Shown: positions 21,974-29,723 of the stretch, in pieces
Layout of the letters: each line of letters opens with the position of its first letter
Position numbering within the stretch: position 1 is the stretch's first letter
NCBI GenBank assembly: GCA_026552855.1
Contig: JAPMTX010000166.1
Span: forward strand, 1 to 32,705
Origin: Candidatus Methanoperedens sp.
GTDB lineage: Archaea; Halobacteriota; Methanosarcinia; Methanosarcinales; Methanoperedenaceae
Length of the DNA stretch: 32,705 bases
Direction: 5' to 3'
Program-made: the position numbers and the translations under genes
The notes under the pieces: model-generated
Told to the model about the DNA's origin: nothing
Seen by the model: only the letters and a program-made list of their open reading frames with translations
Databases searched by the model: none

Positions 21974-22852
21974 ATGATGTTAGGACCTGTTCAGTTCCTG
22001 TTCAGCGAAAACATCATTATATACCTGCAAAGCCTGGGGAACCCTTCCATCGATAAATTATTTATTGCTATAACCACAGCAGGAAGCCTGCCCGCTTACT
22101 TTGCGCTCTCCTCTCTCATTTTCTGGTGCTTCAATAAAAAAACAGGCATACGATCGATGTACTTTATTCTCCTCCTGGCGTTTGCGGATATTTTTGCAAA
22201 AAACCTGTTCGATATGTCAAGACCGCCGGAATACCTCCACAAGATACAGGTGGACGGAACAGGCTTCCCGAGCGGGCATGCGCTGATCTCCGCAGGTTTC
22301 TGGGTGTACCTGGGAACCAGGGTTAATAATAGATACCTTATCCCTGCCGGCGCAGCAATGGTTTTTTTAGTCTCACTTTCCCGCGTCTATCTTGGGGTGC
22401 ACTATGCAGGTGATGTTGCAGGTGGGATACTATTCGGATGCCTGATTTCTCTGGTCTATATAAAGACAGAGCCCGGTATCTTCAAAAGGATGCAGAGCCT
22501 GGGCAGCAGATCAAAATATTTTGCCGCTATTATAATCCCCTGTATATTGATAGCAACCGCAACTATGCAGCATGCTCTTTTAAAAGAGCAGATAGAGATC
22601 GGGGCTATTATGGCATCTATAGGAATCGGTTATCTTGTGGAGGAGGAGCATATACGTTTTGAGGATGCAAGGACCAATAAGCAAAAGATTAAAAGAGCGA
22701 TTACAGGAGTATCCCTTCTGTCAATCACTTATCTGATTAGCAGTTTAATCCTGGCAAGCCAGTATCTTGTAATAAATTATATTGTACTGGGATTGACAGC
22801 TACAGTTATTGTCCCGCTTGCATTCACAAAGGTTGAATCCACTGTGAAATGA
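21974..22852 (+). CDS. PAP2-family membrane phosphatase
   Basis: A 292-residue multi-pass protein of the type 2 phosphatidic acid phosphatase superfamily, which removes phosphate from lipid phosphates. The three signature motifs are present: 'KNLFDMSRPP', 'PSGH' (about 100-103), and 'SRVYLGVHYAGD'. The N-terminal half holds the catalytic core; the C-terminal half adds further helices. The substrate is probably a prenyl or archaeal lipid phosphate. Either of two adjacent ATGs (21974 or 21977) may be the start. Confidence 0.9.
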   Translation: MMLGPVQFLFSENIIIYLQSLGNPSIDKLFIAITTAGSLPAYFALSSLIFWCFNKKTGIRSMYFILLLAFADIFAKNLFDMSRPPEYLHKIQVDGTGFPSGHALISAGFWVYLGTRVNNRYLIPAGAAMVFLVSLSRVYLGVHYAGDVAGGILFGCLISLVYIKTEPGIFKRMQSLGSRSKYFAAIIIPCILIATATMQHALLKEQIEIGAIMASIGIGYLVEEEHIRFEDARTNKQKIKRAITGVSLLSITYLISSLILASQYLVINYIVLGLTATVIVPLAFTKVESTVK

Positions 22853-22873
22853 TCGATGCTCAGATTGTACAGC

Positions 22874-22924
22874 TGTGGTGTTAAAATAAGCTCCCGGTCT
22901 ACTGTTCCCACTGTTAACACCACA
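22874..22924. repeat. 11-bp inverted repeat between PAP2 and lipoprotein genes
   Basis: TGTGGTGTTAA (22874-22884) and TTAACACCACA (22914-22924) are perfect inverted copies around a 29-base spacer. They lie between convergent genes, so a shared 3' structure is the simplest reading; a small mobile-element remnant is possible. No T-tract follows on the plus strand. Confidence 0.6.
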
Positions 22925-22973
22925 ATTACCGATAGCCCCCTTGAATCTATTTTCTTTAAATAGTTCCCATCGG

Positions 22974-23333
22974 TTAGATAGTTCCCATCGGCGTTACTAT
23001 TGCCGTTGCTGTCGGTGATACTGTCGGTGACGCTGTAACCATAACTGCTGTAATAGTCGGATATGCAGCTGTTCCTGAAGTTGTTGCCATGGTTGTTGCA
23101 TTTACTGTTCCTGTCACCGTCCCGGTCGGAGATATCGTTGCTGTTGCATACGGTGTGACTGTCGCAAACGGCGTCTCTGTCATTGTTGGTGTCGTTATTA
23201 TGAACGGCGTCTCTGTCACCATTGGTGTTACAACCGGTGTTACAACCGGTGTTGGTGTTTGATTAGTTGGTGCCAAACACCCGCTCAACAATATCACAGC
23301 TCCAACTAACCCTACAATTAATATTTTTCTCAT
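22974..23333 (-). CDS. Thr/Pro-rich lipoprotein
   Basis: A 119-residue exported lipoprotein: signal peptide, lipobox 'LLSGC' (cysteine at residue 19), then about 100 residues rich in Thr, Pro, Val and Ala with repeats such as 'TPVVTP' and 'TETPF'. The composition suggests an O-glycosylated surface stalk without a globular domain. ATG 23333 is preferred over TTG 23336. The 3' end shows an 18-base duplication that repeats the last codons and stop. Confidence 0.75.
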   Translation of the reverse strand: MRKILIVGLVGAVILLSGCLAPTNQTPTPVVTPVVTPMVTETPFIITTPTMTETPFATVTPYATATISPTGTVTGTVNATTMATTSGTAAYPTITAVMVTASPTVSPTATAIVTPMGTI

Positions 23334-23392
23334 CAATTCACCCCATCAGTTAGTATAACCATAACCAATATTTATCATTTTCGGACTTTATT

Positions 23393-23409
23393 ATATGGGA
23401 ATCCCATAT
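23393..23409. promoter_or_regulatory. 17-base palindrome upstream of the wHTH-rtcB operon
   Basis: ATATGGGA-A-TCCCATAT, perfect arms of eight, lies in the gap between the divergent lipoprotein gene and the wHTH gene, 45 bases before the latter's ATG. It is a good candidate operator for the adjacent wHTH protein. Confidence 0.5.
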
Positions 23410-23453
23410 GCTAAATTAGATAAGCCCCTAATTACAACTCTGAACAGGTATTT

Positions 23454-23750
23454 ATGCTGACAGGAAGAGTCCAACACGAGCTTGAATTATTAAAGAGGCA
23501 CATAGTAGTATTAAAAAAGGTAATGGACAGCGGACCTATCGGGATAATGAAGCTCTCCCTGGAGACCGGGATACCTGACCATCTTGTACGGTACTCGCTG
23601 CGTGTCCTTGAGCAGCAGAGGCTTATTGCCCCGTCCACCCAGGGCGCTGTTGCGACAAAATCGGCTGAAGCGGCATACGCTGAGTTCATGGCAGAGCTTG
23701 AGAAGATAAGCGAGATGACTGAGGAGATAAAAAAGATCGGTTTTGGATGA
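23454..23750 (+). CDS. small winged-helix regulator preceding rtcB
   Basis: A 98-residue archaeal wHTH protein. An N-terminal coil 'GRVQHELELLKRHIVVLKKVM' is followed by 'GPIGIMKLSLETGIPDHLVRYSLRVLEQQRLI' (about 27-60) and a helical C-terminus. It probably regulates its own operon or the RNA-repair gene next to it. SD-like AGGT precedes the ATG. Its stop lies 34 bases before the preferred rtcB start. Archaeal rtcB is more often found with archease, which is absent here. Confidence 0.75.
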   Translation: MLTGRVQHELELLKRHIVVLKKVMDSGPIGIMKLSLETGIPDHLVRYSLRVLEQQRLIAPSTQGAVATKSAEAAYAEFMAELEKISEMTEEIKKIGFG

Positions 23751-23784
23751 AATCTGTCAAAAATACAATTACCGGGAGATAACT

Positions 23785-25251
23785 ATGCCAGATGTGATTA
23801 AAAAAGATGCTGCAAGCATTGTTACAAAAGTAAGCGATTTTATCTGGGATATCCCTATGAGCTACAGACCCGGAATGAGAGTCCCGGGGCGTATCTTCGT
23901 CTCCTCAAAACTTCTTCAGAACCTTGAGAAGGATACCCTTGACCAGACCGCAGGCGTGGCTACCCTGCCGGGTATCCAGAAATATGCCATGGCGATGCCT
24001 GATGCTCATTCAGGTTACGGCTTTCCGATCGGCGGGGTGGCGGCTTTTGACAGGGATACGGGGATAATAAGCCCTGGCGGTGTGGGATACGATATCAACT
24101 GCGGTGTCAGGATAATCAGGACCGACCTCTCCATAGGTGAGGTGCGCCCTCGGATGAGGGAACTGGTGGAGCAGCTTTTCCATGCTGTACCCTCGGGCGT
24201 GGGCTCAAAGAGCAAGCTTCGCGCCTCTGATAAAGAGCTGACTGACGCCTTTCTCTACGGTGCAAGATGGGCTGTCGAGAGCGGGTACGGTGTGAAGGAG
24301 GATACCGAGCACTGCGAGGAGAACGGTTTCATGATAGCCGCCGACCCGTCAAAGGTGAGCGATAAGGCACGGAAAAGGGGCAAACCCCAGTTCGGGACGC
24401 TGGGCAGCGGCAACCATTTCCTTGAGGTGCAGTACGTGGACGAGGTGTACGATGAGGGTGTGGCGAAGGCATTGGGTCTTCATAAAGGGCAGGTCACGGT
24501 AATGATACACTGCGGCTCCCGCGGCGCAGGTCACCAGATATGCGAGGACCACCTCAAAACGCTTGAGAGGGCTGTGCACAAATACGGCATCGTCCTGCCT
24601 GACAGGCAACTTGCATGCGCGCCTGCGGAATCCACCGAAGGACAGAATTATTTTAAAGCCATGGCTGCAGGCGCGAACTATGCGTGGGCGAACAGGCAGG
24701 TCATCACCCACTGGGTGAGGGAGGTGTTCACGAAATTCTTCGGACGGGATGCGGATGATCTTGGAATGCATCTTATCTACGATGTGGCGCATAACGTGGC
24801 GAAGCTTGAGGAACACACGATAGACGGGAAAAAGAAGATGGTCTACGTGCACAGGAAAGGAGCTACGAGGGCATTCCCGCCTGGGCATCCCGATGTTCCT
24901 TCGGTTTATAGAAATGTAGGTCAGCCCGTACTTATTCCCGGCAGCATGGGCACGCCATCGTTCGTACTGCACGGGACAGAGAAGGCGATGGAGCTCACGT
25001 TCGGGAGCGCATGCCACGGCGCAGGCAGGGTATCGAGCAGGTCTGCGGCGCTTAAAACACTGAATGGTGAAACCATACAAAAAGAGCTGGCAGAGAGGGG
25101 CATATCCGTGATGGCGACCCAGCCTTCTATAATAGCAGAGGAGGCTCCCTCGGTGTACAAGTCGAGCGAGGATGTAGTGGACGTAGTTCATCAGCTGGGG
25201 ATTGCGCGAAAGGTGGTAAGGCTCATGCCTGTGGGAGTGGCGAAGGGATAG
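23785..25251 (+). CDS. rtcB: RNA-splicing ligase RtcB
   Basis: A 488-residue GTP- and manganese-dependent RNA ligase that joins tRNA exon halves after intron removal and repairs RNA. 'MPDAHSGYGFPIGGVAAF', 'GGVGYDINCGVR' (metal-binding Cys106), 'GTLGSGNHFLEVQ', 'HCGSRGAGHQI' and the guanylylated-histidine region 'FGSACHGAGRVSSRS' are all intact. There is no intein. ATG 23785 has GGGAG six bases upstream and is preferred to TTG 23743, which would overlap the wHTH gene. Its archease partner is not in the window. Confidence 0.96.
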   Translation: MPDVIKKDAASIVTKVSDFIWDIPMSYRPGMRVPGRIFVSSKLLQNLEKDTLDQTAGVATLPGIQKYAMAMPDAHSGYGFPIGGVAAFDRDTGIISPGGVGYDINCGVRIIRTDLSIGEVRPRMRELVEQLFHAVPSGVGSKSKLRASDKELTDAFLYGARWAVESGYGVKEDTEHCEENGFMIAADPSKVSDKARKRGKPQFGTLGSGNHFLEVQYVDEVYDEGVAKALGLHKGQVTVMIHCGSRGAGHQICEDHLKTLERAVHKYGIVLPDRQLACAPAESTEGQNYFKAMAAGANYAWANRQVITHWVREVFTKFFGRDADDLGMHLIYDVAHNVAKLEEHTIDGKKKMVYVHRKGATRAFPPGHPDVPSVYRNVGQPVLIPGSMGTPSFVLHGTEKAMELTFGSACHGAGRVSSRSAALKTLNGETIQKELAERGISVMATQPSIIAEEAPSVYKSSEDVVDVVHQLGIARKVVRLMPVGVAKG

Positions 25252-25271
25252 TTAAAGAATGAAGAAAAGAT

Positions 25272-26117
25272 ATGATAAGAATGGATAAATTATTATTCTT
25301 GGGTTCTGGTGCCTCTGTCTGCGCTGGCGCTCCAACTTTTAGCAATTTCAGGGAAAAAGCAGAAAAAATATCTGAGAAGAAGCATAAAAAAACCTTGGAT
25401 TTTTGGAGAGACAATTATAAGGACTATAATATCGAGGAATATTACACTGCAATTGAAATGAGAGAATTATGTATCCTTCCTACGGAGATCACTAGCCAAG
25501 ATATTATAGAGTTAATTGCAACTACCATCGAGAGATCATTGAAAAATCATAAAAGAACACCTCATTATTATTTAGCGAATAGAAAGGAATTAGTAATAAT
25601 AACCACAAATTGGGATTATTTATTGGAATCTTATGGTAAGAGGCTTGAGAAAGGGTCTATAGATTATTATGGAATAGAAAAATATAGCAAACCCTTGGAA
25701 GATCCATGGGAGGAATTTCCATACAAGATATTCAAACTACATGGATCGCTAAATTGGGGTATTTGTAAAAATTGTAATAAAATATATTACTTTGACCAAA
25801 GAGATTATGTAGATTTAAAAAATGGCACTGCAACATGCAAAACCTGCAAGAGTCAGTTACAACAACATATTGTACCACCTACTTTCTCAAAGCTGGAAAG
25901 AGAAAAAAGAAACCAAGATAAAGAACAACTCAATAATATCTGGCGCGAAGCATCTCACTATTTAGCTTCTTGTGAATATCTTTATTTTATTGGATATTCT
26001 TTTCCTGAAACAGATGCACAAATGAAAATTTTTGTGACAAATGCTTTGCGAGATAACCAAAATTTAAAGAAGGTAATTGTAGTAACTAATCAAAAGTTTG
26101 GTAAAACAGAAGATTGA
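25272..26117 (+). CDS. SIR2-like protein, C-terminally frameshifted
   Basis: A 281-residue SIR2-family protein. Features in order are 'LFLGSGASVCAGAP' (NAD pocket, about 8-21), 'ITTNWDYLLES' (about 110-120), 'FKLHGSLNW' (catalytic His), two CxxC pairs, and 'YFIGYSFPETDAQMK'. Such proteins serve as NAD-consuming effectors in several antiphage systems; sirtuin deacylase activity is the alternative. The last intact residues are 'NQKFGKTED', then TGA; sensible coding continues in the +1 frame to 26217. AT-rich and next to a VapBC pair, so probably acquired. The gene starts 20 bases after rtcB. Confidence 0.8.
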   Translation: MIRMDKLLFLGSGASVCAGAPTFSNFREKAEKISEKKHKKTLDFWRDNYKDYNIEEYYTAIEMRELCILPTEITSQDIIELIATTIERSLKNHKRTPHYYLANRKELVIITTNWDYLLESYGKRLEKGSIDYYGIEKYSKPLEDPWEEFPYKIFKLHGSLNWGICKNCNKIYYFDQRDYVDLKNGTATCKTCKSQLQQHIVPPTFSKLEREKRNQDKEQLNNIWREASHYLASCEYLYFIGYSFPETDAQMKIFVTNALRDNQNLKKVIVVTNQKFGKTED

Positions 26118-26217
26118 TTTTGAGAATAAATATATTCCAATACTTTCAAGTATTCGAAAAGAGGCGGAGGTCAAATTCAATTATGATGGTTTCGAGAAAA
26201 TTATAGAAGTAATATGA
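26104..26217 (+). other. displaced C-terminal segment of the SIR2-like gene
   Basis: In the +1 frame after position 26104 the DNA reads 'KIDFENKYIPILSSIRK..' on to a stop at 26215-26217, about 35 residues of protein-like sequence with no start codon. Skipping one base near 26109 joins it to the SIR2 frame. It is a single-base indel or assembly error; programmed frameshifting is less likely. Confidence 0.65.
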
Positions 26218-26237
26218 TACTATATTGGAGATAGTAT
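26217..26237. promoter_or_regulatory. inverted repeat before the first VapB-like gene
   Basis: ATACTAT (26217-26223) and ATAGTAT (26231-26237) flank a seven-base spacer, 38 bases before the preferred antitoxin start. Position and symmetry fit an autoregulatory VapBC operator. Confidence 0.4.
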
Positions 26238-26275
26238 GATAATGTTTGAGAGAAAAGATAGAAAAGGTGATTAAA

Positions 26276-26482
26276 ATGTCGGCTGAGATAAGAAAGGAGA
26301 TTGAGAGATTATCCGTTGAACTTGAAGATTTAAAAAGATCATCGCATATTGGGTTCAAAAAAGTATCCCCAGAAATCAAGCTAAAGAGATACCATGCGCT
26401 GTTAGATAGGATCTCGAAGTGCCCTGAAGTCGATGTTACACCGGATGAACTTATTTCTTCACTTAAGCGGAAGGAATATTGA
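26276..26482 (+). CDS. VapB-like antitoxin
   Basis: A 68-residue charged, mostly helical protein ('MSAEIRKEIERLSVELEDLKRS') directly followed by a PIN-domain gene with no gap. Gene order, size and spacing match VapB antitoxins, which bind their toxin and the operon promoter. ATG 26276 has AGGTGAT (26263-26269) at good spacing; an in-frame start ten codons upstream (26246) is less likely. No DNA-binding motif is evident, so it may belong to a non-classical antitoxin family. Confidence 0.65.
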   Translation: MSAEIRKEIERLSVELEDLKRSSHIGFKKVSPEIKLKRYHALLDRISKCPEVDVTPDELISSLKRKEY

Positions 26483-26962
26483 ATGGATATTACTCTGGAT
26501 AGCAATGTGCTGGTATATGCTTTTGTTCCACCCATTCACAAAAACAAAAAGATGCGTGAGGAATGGAAGGATTTGCACGGTAAAGCTAAGAAAATCTATG
26601 AGGACATAGTCGAGGAAAAGCACAGATTAATACTGCCTTTTGCAGTTATTGTAGAAGTTGCCTCTGTGATTTCGATGCTGACGGGAAAGGAAGAATACGG
26701 GAAAGATGCTGCACTGGAGATTGAAGATTCTGCTATGATGGTGCTTTTTGATTCTGATTTAAAGGATAGGGCTCTTGATTATGCAGTAAAAATCAAGGCA
26801 GGCGGTTTTGATAACCTGATAGCGATAACATCCATTCTGTATGGAACAACTTTAATCACAAATGATAAACCATTTTATGATAAATTAGCTCCTTTTTCAG
26901 ATGAATATCAGTTTAAAGTTACGTTTTTCAGAAATCTCAATATAGATGCTTTAAAATTATAA
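26483..26962 (+). CDS. VapC-like PIN-domain ribonuclease toxin
   Basis: A 159-residue PIN-domain protein. The four acidic catalytic positions are visible: Asp6 in 'LDSNVLVYAF', Glu58 in 'VIVEVASV', Asp110 in 'GGFDNLIA' and Asp128 in 'ITNDKPF'. VapC toxins cut tRNA or rRNA when released from their antitoxin. The gene starts immediately after the antitoxin TGA. The pair plus the SIR2-like gene form an AT-rich insert. Confidence 0.82.
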   Translation: MDITLDSNVLVYAFVPPIHKNKKMREEWKDLHGKAKKIYEDIVEEKHRLILPFAVIVEVASVISMLTGKEEYGKDAALEIEDSAMMVLFDSDLKDRALDYAVKIKAGGFDNLIAITSILYGTTLITNDKPFYDKLAPFSDEYQFKVTFFRNLNIDALKL

Positions 26963-26981
26963 TATTATCAAAATATCTCTT

Positions 26982-27632
26982 ATGCCCTACGCATCACAAG
27001 ACAGACAGGAATTCATTAAGCGCACAAATCTCAAACAGGACGCGCGGGTACTTGACTTCGGAGGAACGCTCTCAGGCGAGCTTTCCGGCGCGATATGTGC
27101 GCTCACGTCATCAAGACAGGTAGCAAACGCCGTCCTCGTAAAACCGGATCGCCTGCCCTTTAAAGATTCAACCTTTGATGCTGCGGTCTCCTACCATTAC
27201 TTTGATCTAATACCATCTGACATGCAGAGCCATGTGTTCAGGGAAATCGCAAGGGTACTGAATAAAGAGGCGGTCTTCTCCTTCATGATACTGCTGTGGG
27301 CGCCGCAGAACGAGGCGCAGAGATCAAGCCTGCTGTTCAGCGAACTCCTGAAGAGCACGGGTGTTTTGTATTCCCATGAGTTCGAGGACGTAAGCAGGCG
27401 GCTTTTTGCCCATGGTTTCAGTGAAATAACAGTTGAGACCATAAAGCGAGATATAATGATACCCAGGGATTTTATCAGGTCGCACCTGCTGATGCTCGGT
27501 GAACTTCTGAAAAAAGAGAGAGAAGAAGGCGGTACTGGCATCAAGGTGCTTGCACGGCAGTATTTCGCCCAGGTGAATGGACACGGCGAAGCCATGCTGC
27601 CGGCACTGCATTTTACGGCAAGAAGATCATGA
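26982..27632 (+). CDS. class I SAM-dependent methyltransferase-like protein
   Basis: A 216-residue Rossmann-fold protein. '[17 protein letters not shown]' corresponds to SAM motif I but is not the usual DxGxGxG, and '[23 protein letters not shown]' matches the later motifs of small-molecule methyltransferases. '[19 protein letters not shown]' follows. Substrate is unknown, and the altered motif I leaves open loss of SAM binding. Its TGA overlaps the next gene's ATG (ATGA), tying it to the METTL5-like gene. Confidence 0.7.
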   Translation: MPYASQDRQEFIKRTNLKQDARVLDFGGTLSGELSGAICALTSSRQVANAVLVKPDRLPFKDSTFDAAVSYHYFDLIPSDMQSHVFREIARVLNKEAVFSFMILLWAPQNEAQRSSLLFSELLKSTGVLYSHEFEDVSRRLFAHGFSEITVETIKRDIMIPRDFIRSHLLMLGELLKKEREEGGTGIKVLARQYFAQVNGHGEAMLPALHFTARRS

Positions 27633-28222
27633 GAAAGAAGCATCTTGAGATCCTGCTGGAGCAGGTGAAAGGCTTCAGGGCGCCAGAGCCTTCAAAGGAG
27701 CAGTATGCCACGCCTGCGACCGTAGCCGCGGAACTGCTGCATTTTGCGTCCATGAGGGGGGATATCACGGATACTGTCTATGACCTGGGGTGCGGAAGCG
27801 GTATCCTTGCTATCGGGGCAAAGCTCCTGGGAGCAGAAAAGGTTATAGGTTTTGATGATGATAGAGACGCACTTGAGATTGCACGGGCAAATGCGAAGAG
27901 ACTCGGCGTTGATGTCGAGTTCGTATGCAGCAGCATAAACGACGTATGCGGAAAAGCGCATACAGTAGTGATGAATCCTCCGTTCGGCGCCCAGGTACGG
28001 GGAAGCGACCGCCCTTTTTTGAGGAAAGCCCTCGAATTGAGCAGCGTGGTTTATTCCATACACAACGCCGGAAGCAGCGAATTCATAAAAAAATTCATTA
28101 GCCCGTCAGTCGTAACAGATTATCGATTAATCGATTTTCCCATAAAGAGGACATTCAGATTCCATACGAAGGAAATACAGATCATAAAAGCAGAGATATA
28201 TAGAATAGAGAGAAGAAGATAG
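27629..28222 (+). CDS. METTL5-like N6-adenine rRNA methyltransferase
   Basis: A 197-residue COG2263 methyltransferase. Motif I is '[14 protein letters not shown]' (52-58 DLGCGSG), the acidic motif '[16 protein letters not shown]' follows, and the catalytic 'NPPFGAQ' lies at 116-122, the N6-adenine type. Eukaryotic METTL5 methylates an adenine in small-subunit rRNA; archaeal relatives probably do the same to 16S rRNA. It follows a methyltransferase with an ATGA overlap and precedes csl4, a common archaeal neighbourhood. Confidence 0.88.
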   Translation: MRKKHLEILLEQVKGFRAPEPSKEQYATPATVAAELLHFASMRGDITDTVYDLGCGSGILAIGAKLLGAEKVIGFDDDRDALEIARANAKRLGVDVEFVCSSINDVCGKAHTVVMNPPFGAQVRGSDRPFLRKALELSSVVYSIHNAGSSEFIKKFISPSVVTDYRLIDFPIKRTFRFHTKEIQIIKAEIYRIERRR

Positions 28223-28331
28223 AGGGATTATTATTAGGATCAAGAGAAAGAAGGTAACAAGCAGGAGAAAGCTTGGAAAAGGCGAAATAAAAGGGAAGCC
28301 AGAGAGAGCAGAGGAGAAAGAACCCGAGGAG

Positions 28332-28985
28332 ATGGAAGAATTACCCCAGGAAGCCGGGGAAGAGGTAGAACAGCCCGAAGTACAGCCCGGGGAGCAGATT
28401 GAAGAACCTCCTGAGGAAGAGCCCGAAGAGAAAAATATCGTGCTGCCTGGGGACCTTATCGGGACCTCGGAGGAGTTCACTCCGAAAAGCGGTACTTTTG
28501 TGGATAAAGGGAACATATATGCAGCCACGACAGGGGTTGTAAAAATAAATACTAGGGAGCGTTCTATCTCAGTCATGCCTGTTACTAACGTGCCCCCTCA
28601 CCTGCAGGCAGGAGATATCGTAGTTGGCCAGGTTACAGACGTTAAAGACTCGGTCGCGCTGGTCGAGATAGCAAGTATCAAAGGCAGGGGAGAGCGCGAG
28701 ATTGTGAACGCAGAACAGGCTGCAATCCACGTCTCAAACGTCAAGGACGCTTACGTAAAGGAGTTATCCTCAGAGTTCTCGCCATTTGATATAGTCAAGG
28801 CGAAAGTAATAGACATGAGGAATATGCGCCTTTCCACTGTAAATAAAGAGCTTGGAGTCATGAAAGCTTATTGCAGCAACTGCAGGACAGTGTTAAAGAG
28901 AGATAACAGCAAGCTTAAATGTCCCAACTGTGGCAGGATCGAGACGAGAAAAATATCATCTGATTACGGGACAGGCATTGTTTAG
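28332..28985 (+). CDS. csl4: exosome subunit Csl4 with acidic N-terminal extension
   Basis: A 217-residue cap protein of the archaeal RNA exosome, which helps recruit RNA and DnaG to the core. Residues 34-60 'KNIVLPGDLIGTSEEFTPKSG' begin the conserved domain; an S1 domain lies in the middle (about 72-160), and a C-terminal zinc ribbon has Cys181, Cys184, Cys197 and Cys200. The first 33 residues are an unusual Glu/Pro-rich tract. The frame is open back to 28209 without ATG, GTG or TTG; an ATT at 28233 could add a basic segment. rpoL follows after eight bases. Confidence 0.92.
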   Translation: MEELPQEAGEEVEQPEVQPGEQIEEPPEEEPEEKNIVLPGDLIGTSEEFTPKSGTFVDKGNIYAATTGVVKINTRERSISVMPVTNVPPHLQAGDIVVGQVTDVKDSVALVEIASIKGRGEREIVNAEQAAIHVSNVKDAYVKELSSEFSPFDIVKAKVIDMRNMRLSTVNKELGVMKAYCSNCRTVLKRDNSKLKCPNCGRIETRKISSDYGTGIV

Positions 28986-28993
28986 GTGAGATC

Positions 28994-29272
28994 ATGGAAC
29001 TTACTATCTTAAACAAGACTAAAAACGAGATCAGCATCAAGATCGCGGGGGAGACACATACTCTCCTCAACGCACTAAAGACCGCCCTGTTAAATAATAA
29101 GCATGTCGAGATAGCGACGTACGATATCAAACATCCTACTATAAGCGATCCTGTGCTTTTCGTGAGAACGGACGGCGCTGATCCGATAGGAGCTATCAAA
29201 AAAGCATCCGGTGAACTTGCAAAGGAATGTGACGAGTTTATCAACCTTTTTAAGAAGAAGACGAAGGATTAA
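28994..29272 (+). CDS. rpoL: RNA polymerase subunit L (Rpb11)
   Basis: A 92-residue subunit that pairs with subunit D to start RNA polymerase assembly. The alpha-like motif 'GETHTLLNALKTALLNNKHVEIATYDIKHP' and 'PVLFVRTDGADPIGAIKKAS' are typical. It follows csl4 in probable operon and its 3' end overlaps the convergent DUF2240 gene by 23 bases. Confidence 0.95.
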   Translation: MELTILNKTKNEISIKIAGETHTLLNALKTALLNNKHVEIATYDIKHPTISDPVLFVRTDGADPIGAIKKASGELAKECDEFINLFKKKTKD

Positions 29273-29723
29273 TTAAAGCCGCGCATTCCTCATCGATAAG
29301 ATCGTCAACTGCTACGCCGTGTTCCAGCGCGACAAGGATGGCACTGACCTCTATCACAACGAGTTTCGACAGCTCCTCCTGTTTTTTATTTATCAGTGAT
29401 ATCACCTTCCTTTTTTCCATCCCTGTGCCTGCGATTATACGCTCGATAACCCTGTCGAAGATGGTCTTTCTCTCAAAGATGCTTGAATCAGGTTTGAATC
29501 CAGATGGTATCTCGACCGAGTTTAAATCAAAGGCAGGCTTAACCAGGTCTCCGTCCCTTTTTATCAGCCCTGCTTTTTCGGCATTACCCAGTACGTTCTT
29601 TGCCTGCTCAGGATTGAACCAGTTCAGGTCGATGGAGAGCGCAAGCACAAGCTCACTCTCTTTAAGTGCTTCTTTCCCTTTTCTTTTGAAGGGGACAGCA
29701 ACTGAATAAAGCAGATCAGACAT
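29250..29723 (-). CDS. DUF2240 family protein
   Basis: A 157-residue archaeal protein matching DUF2240: 'LLYSVAVPFKRKGKEALKESELVLALSIDLNWF', 'KAGLIKRDGDLVKPAFDLN' and 'VIERIIAGTGMEKRKVISLINKKQEELS'. The N-terminal part looks like a winged helix. Function is unknown; the family is conserved in euryarchaea. It starts eight bases inside the end of the upstream gene and is convergent with rpoL. Confidence 0.85.
   Translation of the reverse strand: MSDLLYSVAVPFKRKGKEALKESELVLALSIDLNWFNPEQAKNVLGNAEKAGLIKRDGDLVKPAFDLNSVEIPSGFKPDSSIFERKTIFDRVIERIIAGTGMEKRKVISLINKKQEELSKLVVIEVSAILVALEHGVAVDDLIDEECAALINPSSSS

Noticed and set aside
23743..23784. Start of rtcB at TTG 23743
   Set aside because: ATG 23785 has a better-placed SD and avoids overlap with the wHTH gene; conserved RtcB sequence begins after it.
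24349..25191. 280-codon minus-strand frame opposite rtcB
   Set aside because: RtcB on the plus strand has all catalytic motifs; the antisense frame is Arg/His/Cys-rich nonsense typical of GC-biased shadow frames.
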